Positions 37,550 to 46,078 of a stretch of DNA of 64,000 nucleotides are shown here, piece by piece; position 1 is the stretch's first letter, and every line of letters starts with the position of its first letter. The DNA comes from CAWGYQ01 sp963817395 (GTDB taxonomy: Bacteria; Acidobacteriota; Vicinamibacteria; Vicinamibacterales; CAVPJW01). The DNA is taken from NCBI GenBank assembly GCA_963817395.1, contig CAWFOC010000003.1, positions 186,001-250,000 on the forward strand. Direction: 5' to 3'. Below the pieces are notes generated by a model. The model was not told where the DNA came from. It made no database searches and saw only the letters and a program-made list of their open reading frames with translations. A program made the translations under genes and the position numbers.

Positions 37550-37556
37550 ATTATAC
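37550..37556. promoter_or_regulatory. Shared -10 region between def and NUDIX genes
   Basis: Only 27 nt separate the start codons of def (minus) and the NUDIX gene (plus). The near-palindrome ATTATAC gives TATAAT on the minus strand (37555-37550) and TTATAC on the plus strand (37551-37556), each 10 nt from its start codon. Both transcripts would have leaders of only a few bases. Confidence 0.45.
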
Positions 37557-37566
37557 GGTGAGCCAC

Positions 37567-38092
37567 ATGGACCACACACACGACGACGACTTCCGGTTCT
37601 GCCCCAAAGTGCGGCGGGCCGCTCGAATCGCGACAGCTCAAGCCGGGGGATCCTCCACGCCTGGTCTGCGGGTCGTGCGGTTTCGTCTTCTATCTCGACG
37701 CGAAGGTCGCGGTGGGCACCATCATCCGGACCGACGACAAGCGCATCGTGCTCGTGCGACGCGGGATCGAGCCGGGATATGGACGATGGGTGTTTCCGAG
37801 TGGCTTCGTCGATCGCGGTGAACAGATCTCGGCGGCCGCCAGGCGTGAGGCTCGCGAGGAATCCGGACTCGACGTGCGGATCGACTCGCTGTTGAACATC
37901 TATTCCTACGCGGGGCGCGCACCCATCGTCATCGTGTATGTGGCCACGGCCCTCGGCGGCGAGTTGGCAACGGACGAGGAAGGCCTCGAGGCGGCGCTGT
38001 TTCGGCTCGACACGATCCCGTGGGACGAGCTGGCCTTCCGCAGCACCTTCGAGGCCCTGCAGGACTACATCAAGAAAATTGCCGGCGTCTAG
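37567..38092 (+). CDS. NUDIX hydrolase with N-terminal zinc ribbon (frameshifted)
   Basis: A 174-residue protein like the NADH pyrophosphatase/ADP-ribose class. A zinc ribbon (FCPKCGGPLE...CGSCGFVFY) precedes the Nudix box GFVDRGEQISAAARREAREESGL. One extra A in AAA at 37606-37608 breaks the ribbon; the repaired frame restores both CxxC pairs. It should hydrolyse a nucleoside diphosphate derivative. Divergent from def with a shared promoter. Its TAG stop and that of lacD share a CTAG palindrome. Confidence 0.83.
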
Positions 38093-39102
38093 CGGGAGAG
38101 CGCGTCGGCCGTCCGGGCGCCGTGCGCCTCGAACCACGGGGTCGCCGCTTGGAGACGCTCGTTCACGTTGTTGATGTTCTTCACGCCTTCCGACTCGAGC
38201 CACTGTCGAAACGCCGCGCCGCCCTGCTTCGCGTAGACGGGAATGCCGTCCTTCCAGGTGGCGCGCCCGCAGAGCACGCCGGAGAAATGCACGCCCGACT
38301 CGGCCGCCATCTCCAGCGATTCGGTGAATTCGGCGTTGCTGACGCCAGCTGACAGATAGATGAACGGCTTGGTGGCGAGGCCCGCCGCGCGGCGATACCA
38401 CTCCAGCGCCTCTTCCCTGCTGTAGGCCTTCACGCCTCCATACACACGGGCACCGTCGACGAACTTCATGTTGATGGGCACTTCGACCTTCATCACGTCC
38501 ACGCCGTACCGGTCCTTCGTGAACTCGGCCATGCTGCCCGCCACGACCTCGGGTTTCACCTTGGCGAACTCGAGTCCCTTCTCGTCGCCGCCCGCCGGAT
38601 CGTAGCCGACGAACTCCAGAAAGAACGGGATGTCGTTCGCGCGGCATTCGTCGCCGATTCGCTCGACGAAGGCATGCTTCTCTTCGTTGACCGCCGTGGT
38701 GTCGAACGGTGTGTAGTAGATGAGCACCTTGACACAGCTCGCCCCTGCCTCTTTCAGACGGCGCGCCGACCAGAGGTTCAACAGATCGGGAATGCGGCCC
38801 GGCCGCGTGTTGTCATATCCGGTCTGCTCGTAAGCGAGGAGCAAGCCCGCGTTGGACGCCCGGCGTCTCGAGGCCGGCAGCCCCCACTCGGGATCGAGCA
38901 GGATGGCGCTGGCATGCGGTGTCAGGACTTCCGTGACGATGGTCTTGAACTCCTCCATCATGTCGTCGCTGATGTCGCCGCCCTTCTCCTTGCCCAGCGC
39001 CTTCTTCAGCGAGCCCCGCTGGTCCATGGCCGCGGCGGCGATGACGCCGCGCGGGGTCGAGACGGCCTTCATGCCGGCCAGCTTGCCTGGTGTGATGGTC
39101 AC
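38089..39102 (-). CDS. lacD: Tagatose 1,6-diphosphate aldolase (LacD-type)
   Basis: A 337-residue class I aldolase of the LacD family: RGVIAAAAMDQRGSLKKAL, ILLDPEWGLPA, AGASCVKVLIYYTPFD (Schiff-base Lys in VKVLIYY) and FIYLSAGVSNAEFTESLEMA. It cleaves tagatose-1,6-bisphosphate, and some homologues also act on fructose-bisphosphate. The GTG start has AGGAGA about 6 nt upstream. No tagatose pathway genes are nearby, so it may serve as a general aldolase. Monocistronic by context: 99 nt from thiI and convergent with the NUDIX gene. Confidence 0.87.
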   Translation of the reverse strand: MTITPGKLAGMKAVSTPRGVIAAAAMDQRGSLKKALGKEKGGDISDDMMEEFKTIVTEVLTPHASAILLDPEWGLPASRRRASNAGLLLAYEQTGYDNTRPGRIPDLLNLWSARRLKEAGASCVKVLIYYTPFDTTAVNEEKHAFVERIGDECRANDIPFFLEFVGYDPAGGDEKGLEFAKVKPEVVAGSMAEFTKDRYGVDVMKVEVPINMKFVDGARVYGGVKAYSREEALEWYRRAAGLATKPFIYLSAGVSNAEFTESLEMAAESGVHFSGVLCGRATWKDGIPVYAKQGGAAFRQWLESEGVKNINNVNERLQAATPWFEAHGARTADALSR

Positions 39103-39201
39103 AACCTTCTCCTGTTCGTAAGGCCTGCGCGACGAGCGACGTGCTTGTCAGTTCGCGCGGCGATTTTCGCTGGCCACTGACGGCCGGCCGGTCTCGTGCG
39201 G

Positions 39202-40407
39202 TTACCCGGTCGGCTGCCGACGGTCCGTCGCGGGCAGGTATTTTACCGCCGGGAACTCGAATCGTTCCACCACGGTCTCGGCGACCGCCCGGCTCACCAG
39301 TTCTTCGATGGGGAGGGCACGTTCCACCGCTTCGATTTCGTCAATCCGGCCGCGCGTTTCCGGGTGACGGGGGGTGAACAAGGTGCAGCAATCCTCGTCG
39401 GGAATGATCGAAATGGGATAGGTGCCGAGCCGGATCGCTTCGGCCGTGATCTCGTCCTTGTCCATCCCGACGAGCGGCCGCAGGACGGTCAGGCCCGAGG
39501 CCGCGTCGATGGCCGTCATGTTCTCGAGCGTCTGCGACGCAACCTGACCGATCACCTCCCCCGTGACCAGCGCCCTGGCGTGCCAGCGTCGCGCGAGGTG
39601 CTCGGCAATTCTCAGCATCAGCCGTCTGTAGACGATGATTCTCAGCGAGGCCGGTACGGCAATCACGACCTGCCTCTGAATGTCGCCAAACGCGACGAGG
39701 CAGAGCCGCGTGCGCTGCTGGTAGCGCGTGAGAAGCGATGCGATCTCCCGGACCTTCTCCTGGGACGTGCGCGAGAGAATCGGATAGCTGTGAAAGTGGA
39801 CGAGCGTGACCGTGCACCCGCGGCGCATCAGCCGATAGGCCGCGACGGGCGAGTCGATGCCGCCCGACAGCAGACAGGCGACGCGGCCGCCGGTGCCGGT
39901 CGGGAGGCCACCGGCGCCCGGCTCCTTGCCGAAGTAGTAGAACGCCTCATTCGTGAGCATCTCGACGTGGATGATCATGGCGGGATGGTCGAGGTTCACA
40001 CGCCAGCCCGTCGCCAGCTTGACCCGTCCACCGACCTCACGTTCGATCTCGGGCGAGGTCAACGGAAAACGCTTGTCGGAGCGACGCGCCACCACCCGGA
40101 AGCTCTCGAACGACTGGCCGCCCAGTTCCCCGAGCACGGAGGCGGCAATGGTGTCGATGTCGGCCGCGACACGGCGCGCGCGTGAGAAGTTCGCCACGCC
40201 GAACACCTGTTTGACGCGGCTCCGAACGACGTCCCAGTCGACAGACGGCCCGAGCAATATCTCGATGCGTCCGACGAGCGGTCGTACTTCCAGGACGTCG
40301 AGATCGCTGACGGCCTGCTTCAGGTTGCGCACGAGCTGCTTGATGAACCAGGGGCGGTTCCGGCCCTTGAGCGCGATCTCCTGGTAGTGGACCACGACCG
40401 ACGTCAT
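39202..40407 (-). CDS. thiI: tRNA 4-thiouridine synthase ThiI (no rhodanese domain)
   Basis: A 401-residue protein with NFLD-like and THUMP domains (residues 1-165) and a PP-loop ATPase domain (CLLSGGIDSPVAAYRLMRRG near 185). It adenylates U8 of tRNA for sulfur insertion, and the family also feeds thiazole synthesis. The C-terminal rhodanese domain of the E. coli enzyme is absent, as in many bacteria; DEDCCTLFTPRHP carries the disulfide-forming Cys region. It sits 24 nt behind hpnE and is probably co-transcribed with the squalene genes. Confidence 0.9.
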   Translation of the reverse strand: MTSVVVHYQEIALKGRNRPWFIKQLVRNLKQAVSDLDVLEVRPLVGRIEILLGPSVDWDVVRSRVKQVFGVANFSRARRVAADIDTIAASVLGELGGQSFESFRVVARRSDKRFPLTSPEIEREVGGRVKLATGWRVNLDHPAMIIHVEMLTNEAFYYFGKEPGAGGLPTGTGGRVACLLSGGIDSPVAAYRLMRRGCTVTLVHFHSYPILSRTSQEKVREIASLLTRYQQRTRLCLVAFGDIQRQVVIAVPASLRIIVYRRLMLRIAEHLARRWHARALVTGEVIGQVASQTLENMTAIDAASGLTVLRPLVGMDKDEITAEAIRLGTYPISIIPDEDCCTLFTPRHPETRGRIDEIEAVERALPIEELVSRAVAETVVERFEFPAVKYLPATDRRQPTG

Positions 40408-40431
40408 AACGGCTCAGTGCTCCTGCGGATC

Positions 40432-41821
40432 TCAGTGAAAGGCCGCGGACATCGTCATCCGGGGCGCGACGGCAGCGCCGAGAAAATTCCTGGCGACAGA
40501 GGCCGCGCGATGGCCGCTGACCACGGCACTCTCGATCGTTCCCGGCAAACCGGTGTCGATCCAGTCGCCGGCCAGAAACAGATTCGAGATCCGGGTGCAG
40601 GTGGATGGACGCGAGCGGCTGGCCGGGCGCGAGCGAGAACGTGGCGTGCTTCTCACGAACCACCGTGGCGCCGAGCACGCGTGCGCGCCGCGCCTCGGGA
40701 AAGGCGTCGATGATCTCCGCCGTCGCCAGCGCGATCAGATCGTCGTTCGGCAGTCCCACCAGCTCGTCCGCGCCGCTCGATACCATCGACAGATGGGAGG
40801 CGTCACCGCCCCACAGCAACCGCTTGTCGAACACCCATTGCATACGGCGGCCAGGCAGTCCGACGAATGGAGCGCCGAGCACGGGGCGATCGAGCCACAG
40901 ATTCACGGTGGCGAGCGGCGACGACTCGGTGGCCCTCGCGGCCGCGATCAGCGGCTGGAGCTCGATCGGCGTCGGATCGAAGATATCCGGCAGGATGTAC
41001 CAGGGCACCGCGAGCACCACCGCTTCTGCGTGCAGAACTTCGCCACCACGCACGGACACGTTCGCTCGTCCGCGTGAGATGGCGACGCGAGACGGTGCGT
41101 TGACGCGAACGCTTCCCTGCCGGTTCTCCACGTAAACTCGCGCCGGTTCGGCGTACATGGCGCCGAGAGGCACAGTTGGAAGCCCCACCGACGAGCTCTG
41201 TCGATCGTCGCCGAACAGCTCTGCGAGAACGCGCACGAACGGCGGGGCCGCCGCCCGGCGCGGCGACTGATTGAGCGCCGCGAGGGCCAGCGGCTCCCAG
41301 AGCATCTCGCGAAGGCGGGCCGTCTGGCCGTTGCGCACGAGCCAGTTCTCGACGGTCTCGCCGGGCGACGCCGCGAGCGCGCCGCCGCCGTCCGCCTGCG
41401 TGCGGCGTGCGAGCTTCAGCGGCCGGATCAGCGCGAGCGCCGACAGCCGATCCTCCAGGCCGAGCGCGTCCCACTCGAGAATGGCCGCCAGCAGATGCCA
41501 GGGCGCCGGGAGAGCCGGACATCGAAACTCGGTCAGCCGGAGCGTCCGATCGACGAAGGGGACCACCAGGCTGGTCTGGAGCTGCACACGGTCGGACGCG
41601 CCGATCCTGTCGAGAAACGCCAGCGTTTCGCGATAGCAGCCGAAGAGCACGTGCTGGCCGTTGTCCACGAGCTCACCCGTGTGTCGATCACGAAACGAGC
41701 TGGCGCGTCCGCCAAGTTGAGGCCGGGCTTCCACGACCTGCACCCGCGCTCCGCTCTCCGCCAGCGCGACGGCCGCACTCAACCCGGCGAATCCTCCACC
41801 GATGACGACGACGTCAGTCAT
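40432..41821 (-). CDS. hpnE: Hydroxysqualene dehydroxylase HpnE (frameshifted)
   Basis: FAD-dependent enzyme that reduces hydroxysqualene to squalene. The N-terminal dinucleotide fold VIGGGFAGLSAAVALAESGARV, GGRASSFRD, ELVDNGQHVLFG and the C-terminal LFLAGDWIDTGLPGTIESAVVSG are diagnostic. One extra G in GG near 40592 splits the frame; repair joins ASIHLHP to ISNLFLAGDW, total 462 residues. ATG 41821 starts the canonical fold. It follows hpnD by 23 nt, completing the HpnC-HpnD-HpnE route from farnesyl diphosphate to squalene. Confidence 0.9.
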
Positions 41822-41844
41822 GGCACCTGCGGTCCGTCCGACGG

Positions 41845-42681
41845 CTAAACCGTCCGTTCCACGCCTCCCATCACCTTCGCCCACGTCGTGGCAGCGATGA
41901 GTGCACGCCGGGGACGAGGGACGCGAATCACGCGCGAAAACACGTCGTAGCCGGCGCGTTCGATGTCGCCGAGGAGCTCGTAGTAGATCGCCGCCATGAT
42001 CCGCGCCGCCACCAGACGGCGGCCGTCGACCGCGGGCAGCCTGCCGCGCGCCTTCTGGTAGAAGCTGCGGGCGCGCTCGCACTGGAAACGCAGCAGGTCG
42101 CGTACGGGCGGTGTGACCACCCTGGAGGCGAGGTCGGTCTCGGAGACCCCGAAGCGGGTCAGGTCCTCGAGGGGCAAATACAACCGCCCGTCTTCCTGAT
42201 CCACCGCCACGTCGCGGACGATGTTTGTGAGCTGCAGGGCGACGCCCAGGTCCATCGCGTAGTCACGCGTGGCGGGATCGCGATAGCCGAAGATGTTGAC
42301 CGAAATCAGCCCGACCGCCGACGCCACGCGCCGGCAGTAGGCGAGCAAGTCGTCGAAGGTCGGATAGCGGTGATAAGACACGTCCATCTGGACGCCGTCA
42401 ATCAGATCCTCGAAGGGCTGCCTGGGCAGGTTGAACTGCCGGATGAACGGCTGCATCCGGCGGCCCTGCGCGGTTTCCGGCAAGCGACCGTTGAAGCAGC
42501 GGTCGAGCTCCACACGCCACTCCTGCAGCTCGCGCTCCACCCGTGGTCCGTCGCTCTCCTTCCTCCCCTCATCGGCCACATCGTCCACGGCGCGGCAGAA
42601 GTCCCAGACGGCCACGATGGCGTGGCGCTTCGAGGGAGGAAGCACGATGAACGAGTAATAGAAGTTGGTATCGCGCGACAC
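41845..42681 (-). CDS. hpnD: Presqualene diphosphate synthase HpnD
   Basis: A 278-residue trans-isoprenyl diphosphate synthase of the squalene/phytoene class. The first Asp-rich motif is AVDDVADE and the second LQLTNIVRDVAVDQEDGR. YYSFIVLPPSKRHAIVAVWDFCR at the N-terminus and FGYRDPATRDYAMDLGVALQLTN are typical of HpnD. It joins two farnesyl diphosphates to presqualene diphosphate. It lies 21 nt after hpnC. Confidence 0.92.
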   Translation of the reverse strand: MSRDTNFYYSFIVLPPSKRHAIVAVWDFCRAVDDVADEGRKESDGPRVERELQEWRVELDRCFNGRLPETAQGRRMQPFIRQFNLPRQPFEDLIDGVQMDVSYHRYPTFDDLLAYCRRVASAVGLISVNIFGYRDPATRDYAMDLGVALQLTNIVRDVAVDQEDGRLYLPLEDLTRFGVSETDLASRVVTPPVRDLLRFQCERARSFYQKARGRLPAVDGRRLVAARIMAAIYYELLGDIERAGYDVFSRVIRVPRPRRALIAATTWAKVMGGVERTV

Positions 42682-42702
42682 TGAAGCCTCAACGTTCGAG
42701 GA

Positions 42703-43621
42703 TCATTTCCGACGTCGATCCCAGCGAGCGGCCCTCGAGAGAATGGCTGCGGCATCTCGAAGACCGAGCGTTGGACGCTCCGCGAACACGTCGGTACTGC
42801 GCCCGCTCGAGACGATCGAGAATGCGCATGCCACCCAGCCATGTGAGGCGAAGCTCGAGGCCGAGCCGGCCCGGTACGCGATCGGCCACCGGGCGCCCGC
42901 GGTCGAACAACGCGCGGGTCTTCTCGACGGCGCGTGCGAGCGCAGCACGCCAGGCGGGCGTCAGGCGTCGCGATGCCAGATCCTCTTCCAGAGCTCCGGC
43001 CGCTTCGCGCTCGGACGCGGGCAGGTAGAGGCGACCGCGACGGAAGTCCACGTCGAGGTCCTGCCAGAAATTCGTCAACTGGAGCGCCGTACACACCGCG
43101 TCCGACGCCTCGTCGAGCTCGGCGTCCTGACGACCGGCTATGCGCAGCACCAGGCGTCCCACCGGGTTCGCCGATCGACGGCAATAGTCGAACAGATCGT
43201 CCCAGGACCGATAGCGCGCCACCCGCACGTCCTGTCGAAAGGCGCTCAGCAAGTCGTCGAACAGCGATACCGGCAGCGACCGATCTCGAATCGTGGCGCC
43301 CAGCGCGATGAACACCTGCCGGTGCGGCTCGTCCTCGTCCACCGCCGGGCGCTGTCCGCCGGCTACGCATGCGTGCAGGCGCGCGCGCCAGACGTCGAGC
43401 GCGTTCTCGCGCTCGGACGGCGAGAGCGAGCCTTCATCGGCATAATCGTCGGCGAGCCGGGCAAACGCGTATACGGCGGCCACGTGCGGGCGCATCCCGG
43501 CGGGCAGGAGCCATGACGCCACCGGGAAGTTCTCGTAGTGGCGGCGTGCGACCTGCTGACAATACGCGTAGGCCTCACCGAGCGAGTCGGCCTCCCTGTG
43601 CTCGCCGAACGCTCCGGCCAT
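42703..43621 (-). CDS. hpnC: Squalene synthase HpnC (frameshifted at C-terminus)
   Basis: Converts presqualene diphosphate to hydroxysqualene. AYAYCQQVARRHYENFPVASWLLP and the Asp motifs FARLADDYADE and LQLTNFWQDLDVDFRRGR define HpnC. One extra C in CC near 42793 garbles the end; repair gives RAQYDVFAERPTLGLRDAAAILSRA and a stop at 42703 (305 residues). ATG 43621 is chosen as the family start; a TAGAAT box lies 10 nt upstream. First gene of the hpnC-hpnD-hpnE-thiI unit. Confidence 0.9.
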
Positions 43622-43631
43622 GAAGTCTCGT

Positions 43632-43637
43632 ATTCTA
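43632..43637 (-). promoter_or_regulatory. Putative -10 box of the hpnCDE operon
   Basis: TAGAAT on the minus strand, 10 nt upstream of the hpnC ATG, implies a leader of about 4 nt. The spacer region also carries TATTCT on the plus strand, which could serve the divergent gene at 43682. No convincing -35 is seen. Confidence 0.35.
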
Positions 43638-43681
43638 TTGCTTCCGCCCGGGCTCCGCGATGCGGTCCGGGTGCCACCCCG

Positions 43682-44173
43682 ATGCGCGATGTGTTCGCCG
43701 GCCTCGTTGCTCTCGTCCTTCTCGTGGTCGCCGTCGGCCTGATTGCGGCGCTGCACGGCTATCGCCGCCGGCGGGCCGAGGCTCGCGCCGACGAGGGCGC
43801 CCGCGGCCACACGGTGGTGGCCGAGATTCCCGGTGGAACGGACCTGGTGCTGTTCTCCGAGGATGCGGAGCGTTTCTACTACGGCGAGGAGTCGATCGCC
43901 AAGACGTCGATCCTGGCCGTCCGCGTGCTGGTGAACGGCACGCCGATTGCCGCGACTGTCTCACGGCGGGCCGGCGCCGCCGCTGCCCTGCAACCGACGT
44001 CGTTCGAAGATCAACCGGACGGCATCGCGCGCGATCGATGGGACGTGGCCATCGAGATGGCCGAGGGCATGACGCTCGTCGAGTGCGGATCAATCCGCGA
44101 ACGCGTGTCGCAGGAGCTGGCCCGCAGCGTCTACGACGCGGTGAAGGCCGACATCGAGCGACGGGGCACGTGA
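43682..44173 (+). CDS. Hypothetical membrane-anchored protein
   Basis: A 163-residue protein: MRDVFAGLVALVLLVVAVGLIAALHGYRRRRAEAR is a single N-terminal transmembrane anchor with a basic inner flank. The rest is a soluble domain of mixed alpha/beta character (TVVAEIPGGTDLVLFSEDAERFYYGEESI, DVAIEMAEGMTLVECGSIRERVSQELARSVYDAVK). I do not recognise a family. It is divergent from hpnC with 60 nt between starts, and its stop is 11 nt from the convergent adenosyltransferase stop. A partner role in the membrane is possible but unsupported. Confidence 0.6.
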   Translation: MRDVFAGLVALVLLVVAVGLIAALHGYRRRRAEARADEGARGHTVVAEIPGGTDLVLFSEDAERFYYGEESIAKTSILAVRVLVNGTPIAATVSRRAGAAAALQPTSFEDQPDGIARDRWDVAIEMAEGMTLVECGSIRERVSQELARSVYDAVKADIERRGT

Positions 44174-44184
44174 CGCCCGTTTGC

Positions 44185-44721
44185 TCACCACTCGGTTTCG
44201 GCGACGCCGGCGCGATGGTTGACGGCACGCGCGAGCACGAAGAGCAAATCGGACAGACGGTTCACGTAGATCAGGAGCTCGGGCTCGATCTGATCGCCGA
44301 GCGCCACGATTCGCCGTTCGGCGCGCCGGGAGACTGCGCGCGCCAGGTGGAGAGCAGCGCCCGCCGTCGTGCCGCCCGCGAGAATGAACCGACGAAGTGG
44401 AGGAACCGACTCCTCGAGCCGATCGATCCATCCTTCGAGCCGTGCGATATCGTCCGCTCCGAGAGCAGTCTTGGCCACGCGATCGCCGACACGGCTGGAG
44501 GGATCCGCAAGCCGCGACCCGAGGGCGAAGAGGTCGCGCTGCAGCTGCTGCAACATTTCGTCGACCTCCGCGTCCACGCCCCCGGACCGCACGAAGCCAA
44601 GCCAGCCGTTCAGCTCGTCAACCTCGCCGTACGCCTCGACACGCGGATGCGTCTTGCTGACGCGCACGCCACCGAGGAGCGCCGTTTCGCCGCGGTCGCC
44701 GGTTTTCGTGTAGAGTTTCAC
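44185..44721 (-). CDS. Cob(I)alamin adenosyltransferase, PduO type
   Basis: A 178-residue PduO/MMAB enzyme that transfers adenosine from ATP to cob(I)alamin, making adenosylcobalamin. The ATP loop KLYTKTGDRGETALLGG, VEAYGEVDELNGWLGFVR and LHLARAVSRRAERRIVAL (conserved R-x-x-x-R-R-x-E-R) are present. GTG 44721 begins the canonical N-terminus and lies exactly 6 nt after a perfect TATAAT. No cobalamin-dependent mutase or cobalamin synthesis gene is in the window. Confidence 0.9.
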   Translation of the reverse strand: MKLYTKTGDRGETALLGGVRVSKTHPRVEAYGEVDELNGWLGFVRSGGVDAEVDEMLQQLQRDLFALGSRLADPSSRVGDRVAKTALGADDIARLEGWIDRLEESVPPLRRFILAGGTTAGAALHLARAVSRRAERRIVALGDQIEPELLIYVNRLSDLLFVLARAVNHRAGVAETEW

Positions 44722-44727
44722 GCCCCG

Positions 44728-44733
44728 ATTATA
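44728..44733 (-). promoter_or_regulatory. TATAAT 6 nt before the adenosyltransferase GTG
   Basis: A consensus -10 on the minus strand ends 6 nt before GTG 44721, so the transcript should start at or beside the start codon. There is no Shine-Dalgarno, and the gap to the divergent mutY start is only 54 nt. Confidence 0.5.
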
Positions 44734-44775
44734 GGACCGCCACGCGCCGGCGTCCGAGCAGCGACCCGCTGACTC

Positions 44776-45489
44776 ATGTCCATGTCTCGACGTTCCGCGC
44801 CGCCACCGCTTCCTCCGCCGCCGGCTCGCCGGCGCTTTCGGCGCCAACTGCTCGGCTGGTACGAGCGTCACGGCCGTGATCTTCCCTGGCGGCGTACGAG
44901 CGATCCGTACCACATCCTGGTGTCCGAGATAATGCTGCAGCAGACGCAGGTCGATCGCGTGCTGCCCAAGTATCGCGAGTGGCTCGAGCGATACCCGTCG
45001 CTCGAAGCGCTGGCCGCTGCACCGGACGCGCAGGTCGTCGACACCTGGTATCCGCTCGGCTACAACATCCGACCCGTGCGCCTGCACGCGATCGCCCGCG
45101 AAGCCGTGGCCCGCTACGGCGGCCGTCTCCCCGACGACGAGGAGACGCTCAGGTCGTTCAAGGGAATCGGCGCCTACACGGCGGGCGCCATTCGAAGCTT
45201 TGCCTTCGGGTATCGCGCCGCCATTCTCGACACCAACGTCGCGCGCGTTCTCTTCCGAGTGTTCATCGCCAAGGGTGATCCGCGCTCCCACGCCCTGCGC
45301 CGCAGGCTTTGGGCGATTTCCGAAGCACTGGTCCCCCGTCGTCGCGTTTTCGACTTCAACCAGGCACTGATGGATCTGGGAGCCACCGTCTGCACGGCTC
45401 GCAAGCCGCTCTGTCTGGTGTGCCCCATCGCCACGATGTGCGAGGCCTACCCGTTCAATCCGGAGCGCGAGAAGAGGGCACGCCGCTGA
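44776..45489 (+). CDS. mutY: A/G-specific adenine glycosylase MutY (short form)
   Basis: A 237-residue HhH-GPD glycosylase that removes A opposite 8-oxoG. LPWRRTSDPYHILVSEIMLQQTQVDRVLPKY contains the catalytic Glu; the helix-hairpin-helix FKGIGAYTAGAIRSFAFG precedes the catalytic Asp in AAILDTNVAR. The 4Fe-4S loop is CTARKPLCLVCPIATMC (C-x6-C-x2-C-x5-C). The C-terminal Nudix-like 8-oxoG-recognition domain of standard MutY is missing, but a separate MutT-like gene follows at once. PLGYNIRPVRLH replaces the usual GLGYYxRxxNLH, with Asn at the second Tyr. Confidence 0.88.
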   Translation: MSMSRRSAPPPLPPPPARRRFRRQLLGWYERHGRDLPWRRTSDPYHILVSEIMLQQTQVDRVLPKYREWLERYPSLEALAAAPDAQVVDTWYPLGYNIRPVRLHAIAREAVARYGGRLPDDEETLRSFKGIGAYTAGAIRSFAFGYRAAILDTNVARVLFRVFIAKGDPRSHALRRRLWAISEALVPRRRVFDFNQALMDLGATVCTARKPLCLVCPIATMCEAYPFNPEREKRARR

Positions 45490-45899
45490 CCGGGCCTGTC
45501 ATTTCCGTTGTCGCGGCCGTCATCGAGCGCGACGGTCGTCTGCTCGTGACCAGGCGGCAGGCCGGTTCACATCTCGGGGGTTACTGGGAGTTCCCCGGCG
45601 GCAAGATGGAACCGGCCGAGACGAACGCAGCGGCGCTGGCGCGCGAGCTGGGTGAGGAATTGGGATGCGACGCAGTCGTCGGTGAAGAGGTCTTCACCAC
45701 CGAGCATGCCTATCCGGATCGCGTGGTGTGCCTGCATTTTCACCGCTGCACCCTGCTGGACGAGCCGCGGCCGATGCTTGGCCAGGAGCTGCAGTGGGTG
45801 GGGCGGGCGGACCTTCGCCGAATGCGCTTTCCCCCGGCCGACGAGGAACTGATCGCGTGGCTGATGACAGGACGTGAGCGCTGCGAGCCTCAGGGGTAA
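45486..45899 (+). CDS. MutT-type NUDIX hydrolase, probable CTG start
   Basis: A 137-residue (deoxy)nucleoside triphosphate pyrophosphohydrolase: VVAAVIERDGRLLVTRRQAGSHLGGYWEFPGGKMEPAETNAAALARELGEELG contains the MutT Nudix box, and LQWVGRADLRRMRFPPADEEL is the usual C-terminus. No ATG, GTG or TTG exists near the domain start. CTG 45486 overlaps the mutY stop as CTGA, mirroring the ATGA/GTGA couplings elsewhere, with GAGGG about 9 nt upstream. It should sanitise 8-oxo-dGTP and so complement MutY. Alternatively a missing base once joined it to mutY as a C-terminal domain. Confidence 0.8.
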   Translation: MTGPVISVVAAVIERDGRLLVTRRQAGSHLGGYWEFPGGKMEPAETNAAALARELGEELGCDAVVGEEVFTTEHAYPDRVVCLHFHRCTLLDEPRPMLGQELQWVGRADLRRMRFPPADEELIAWLMTGRERCEPQG

Positions 45900-46078
45900 T
45901 GCCAGACCCCTCGGATTGATCGAGCGGTAGAGTGCTCACAGGGCGGCGCGCGAACGCGAGGTCTTGGCCGCTGCGGCTCATGGCCGTCGAGACCGCTACA
46001 CGCGCACGTCGACGAGCTGCGCGTCGAACGACGCCTGGATGACGACAACGGCCGGCTGCGCCGTCGGTGGAGAGGGCT

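Noticed and set aside
45996..46078. Alternative C-terminal extension of the LnmK-like protein to a stop at 45996
   Set aside because: It looks partly protein-like but needs a missing base, against the extra-base trend, and the stop at 46079 already gives a whole-codon repaired length. Kept only as an alternative.
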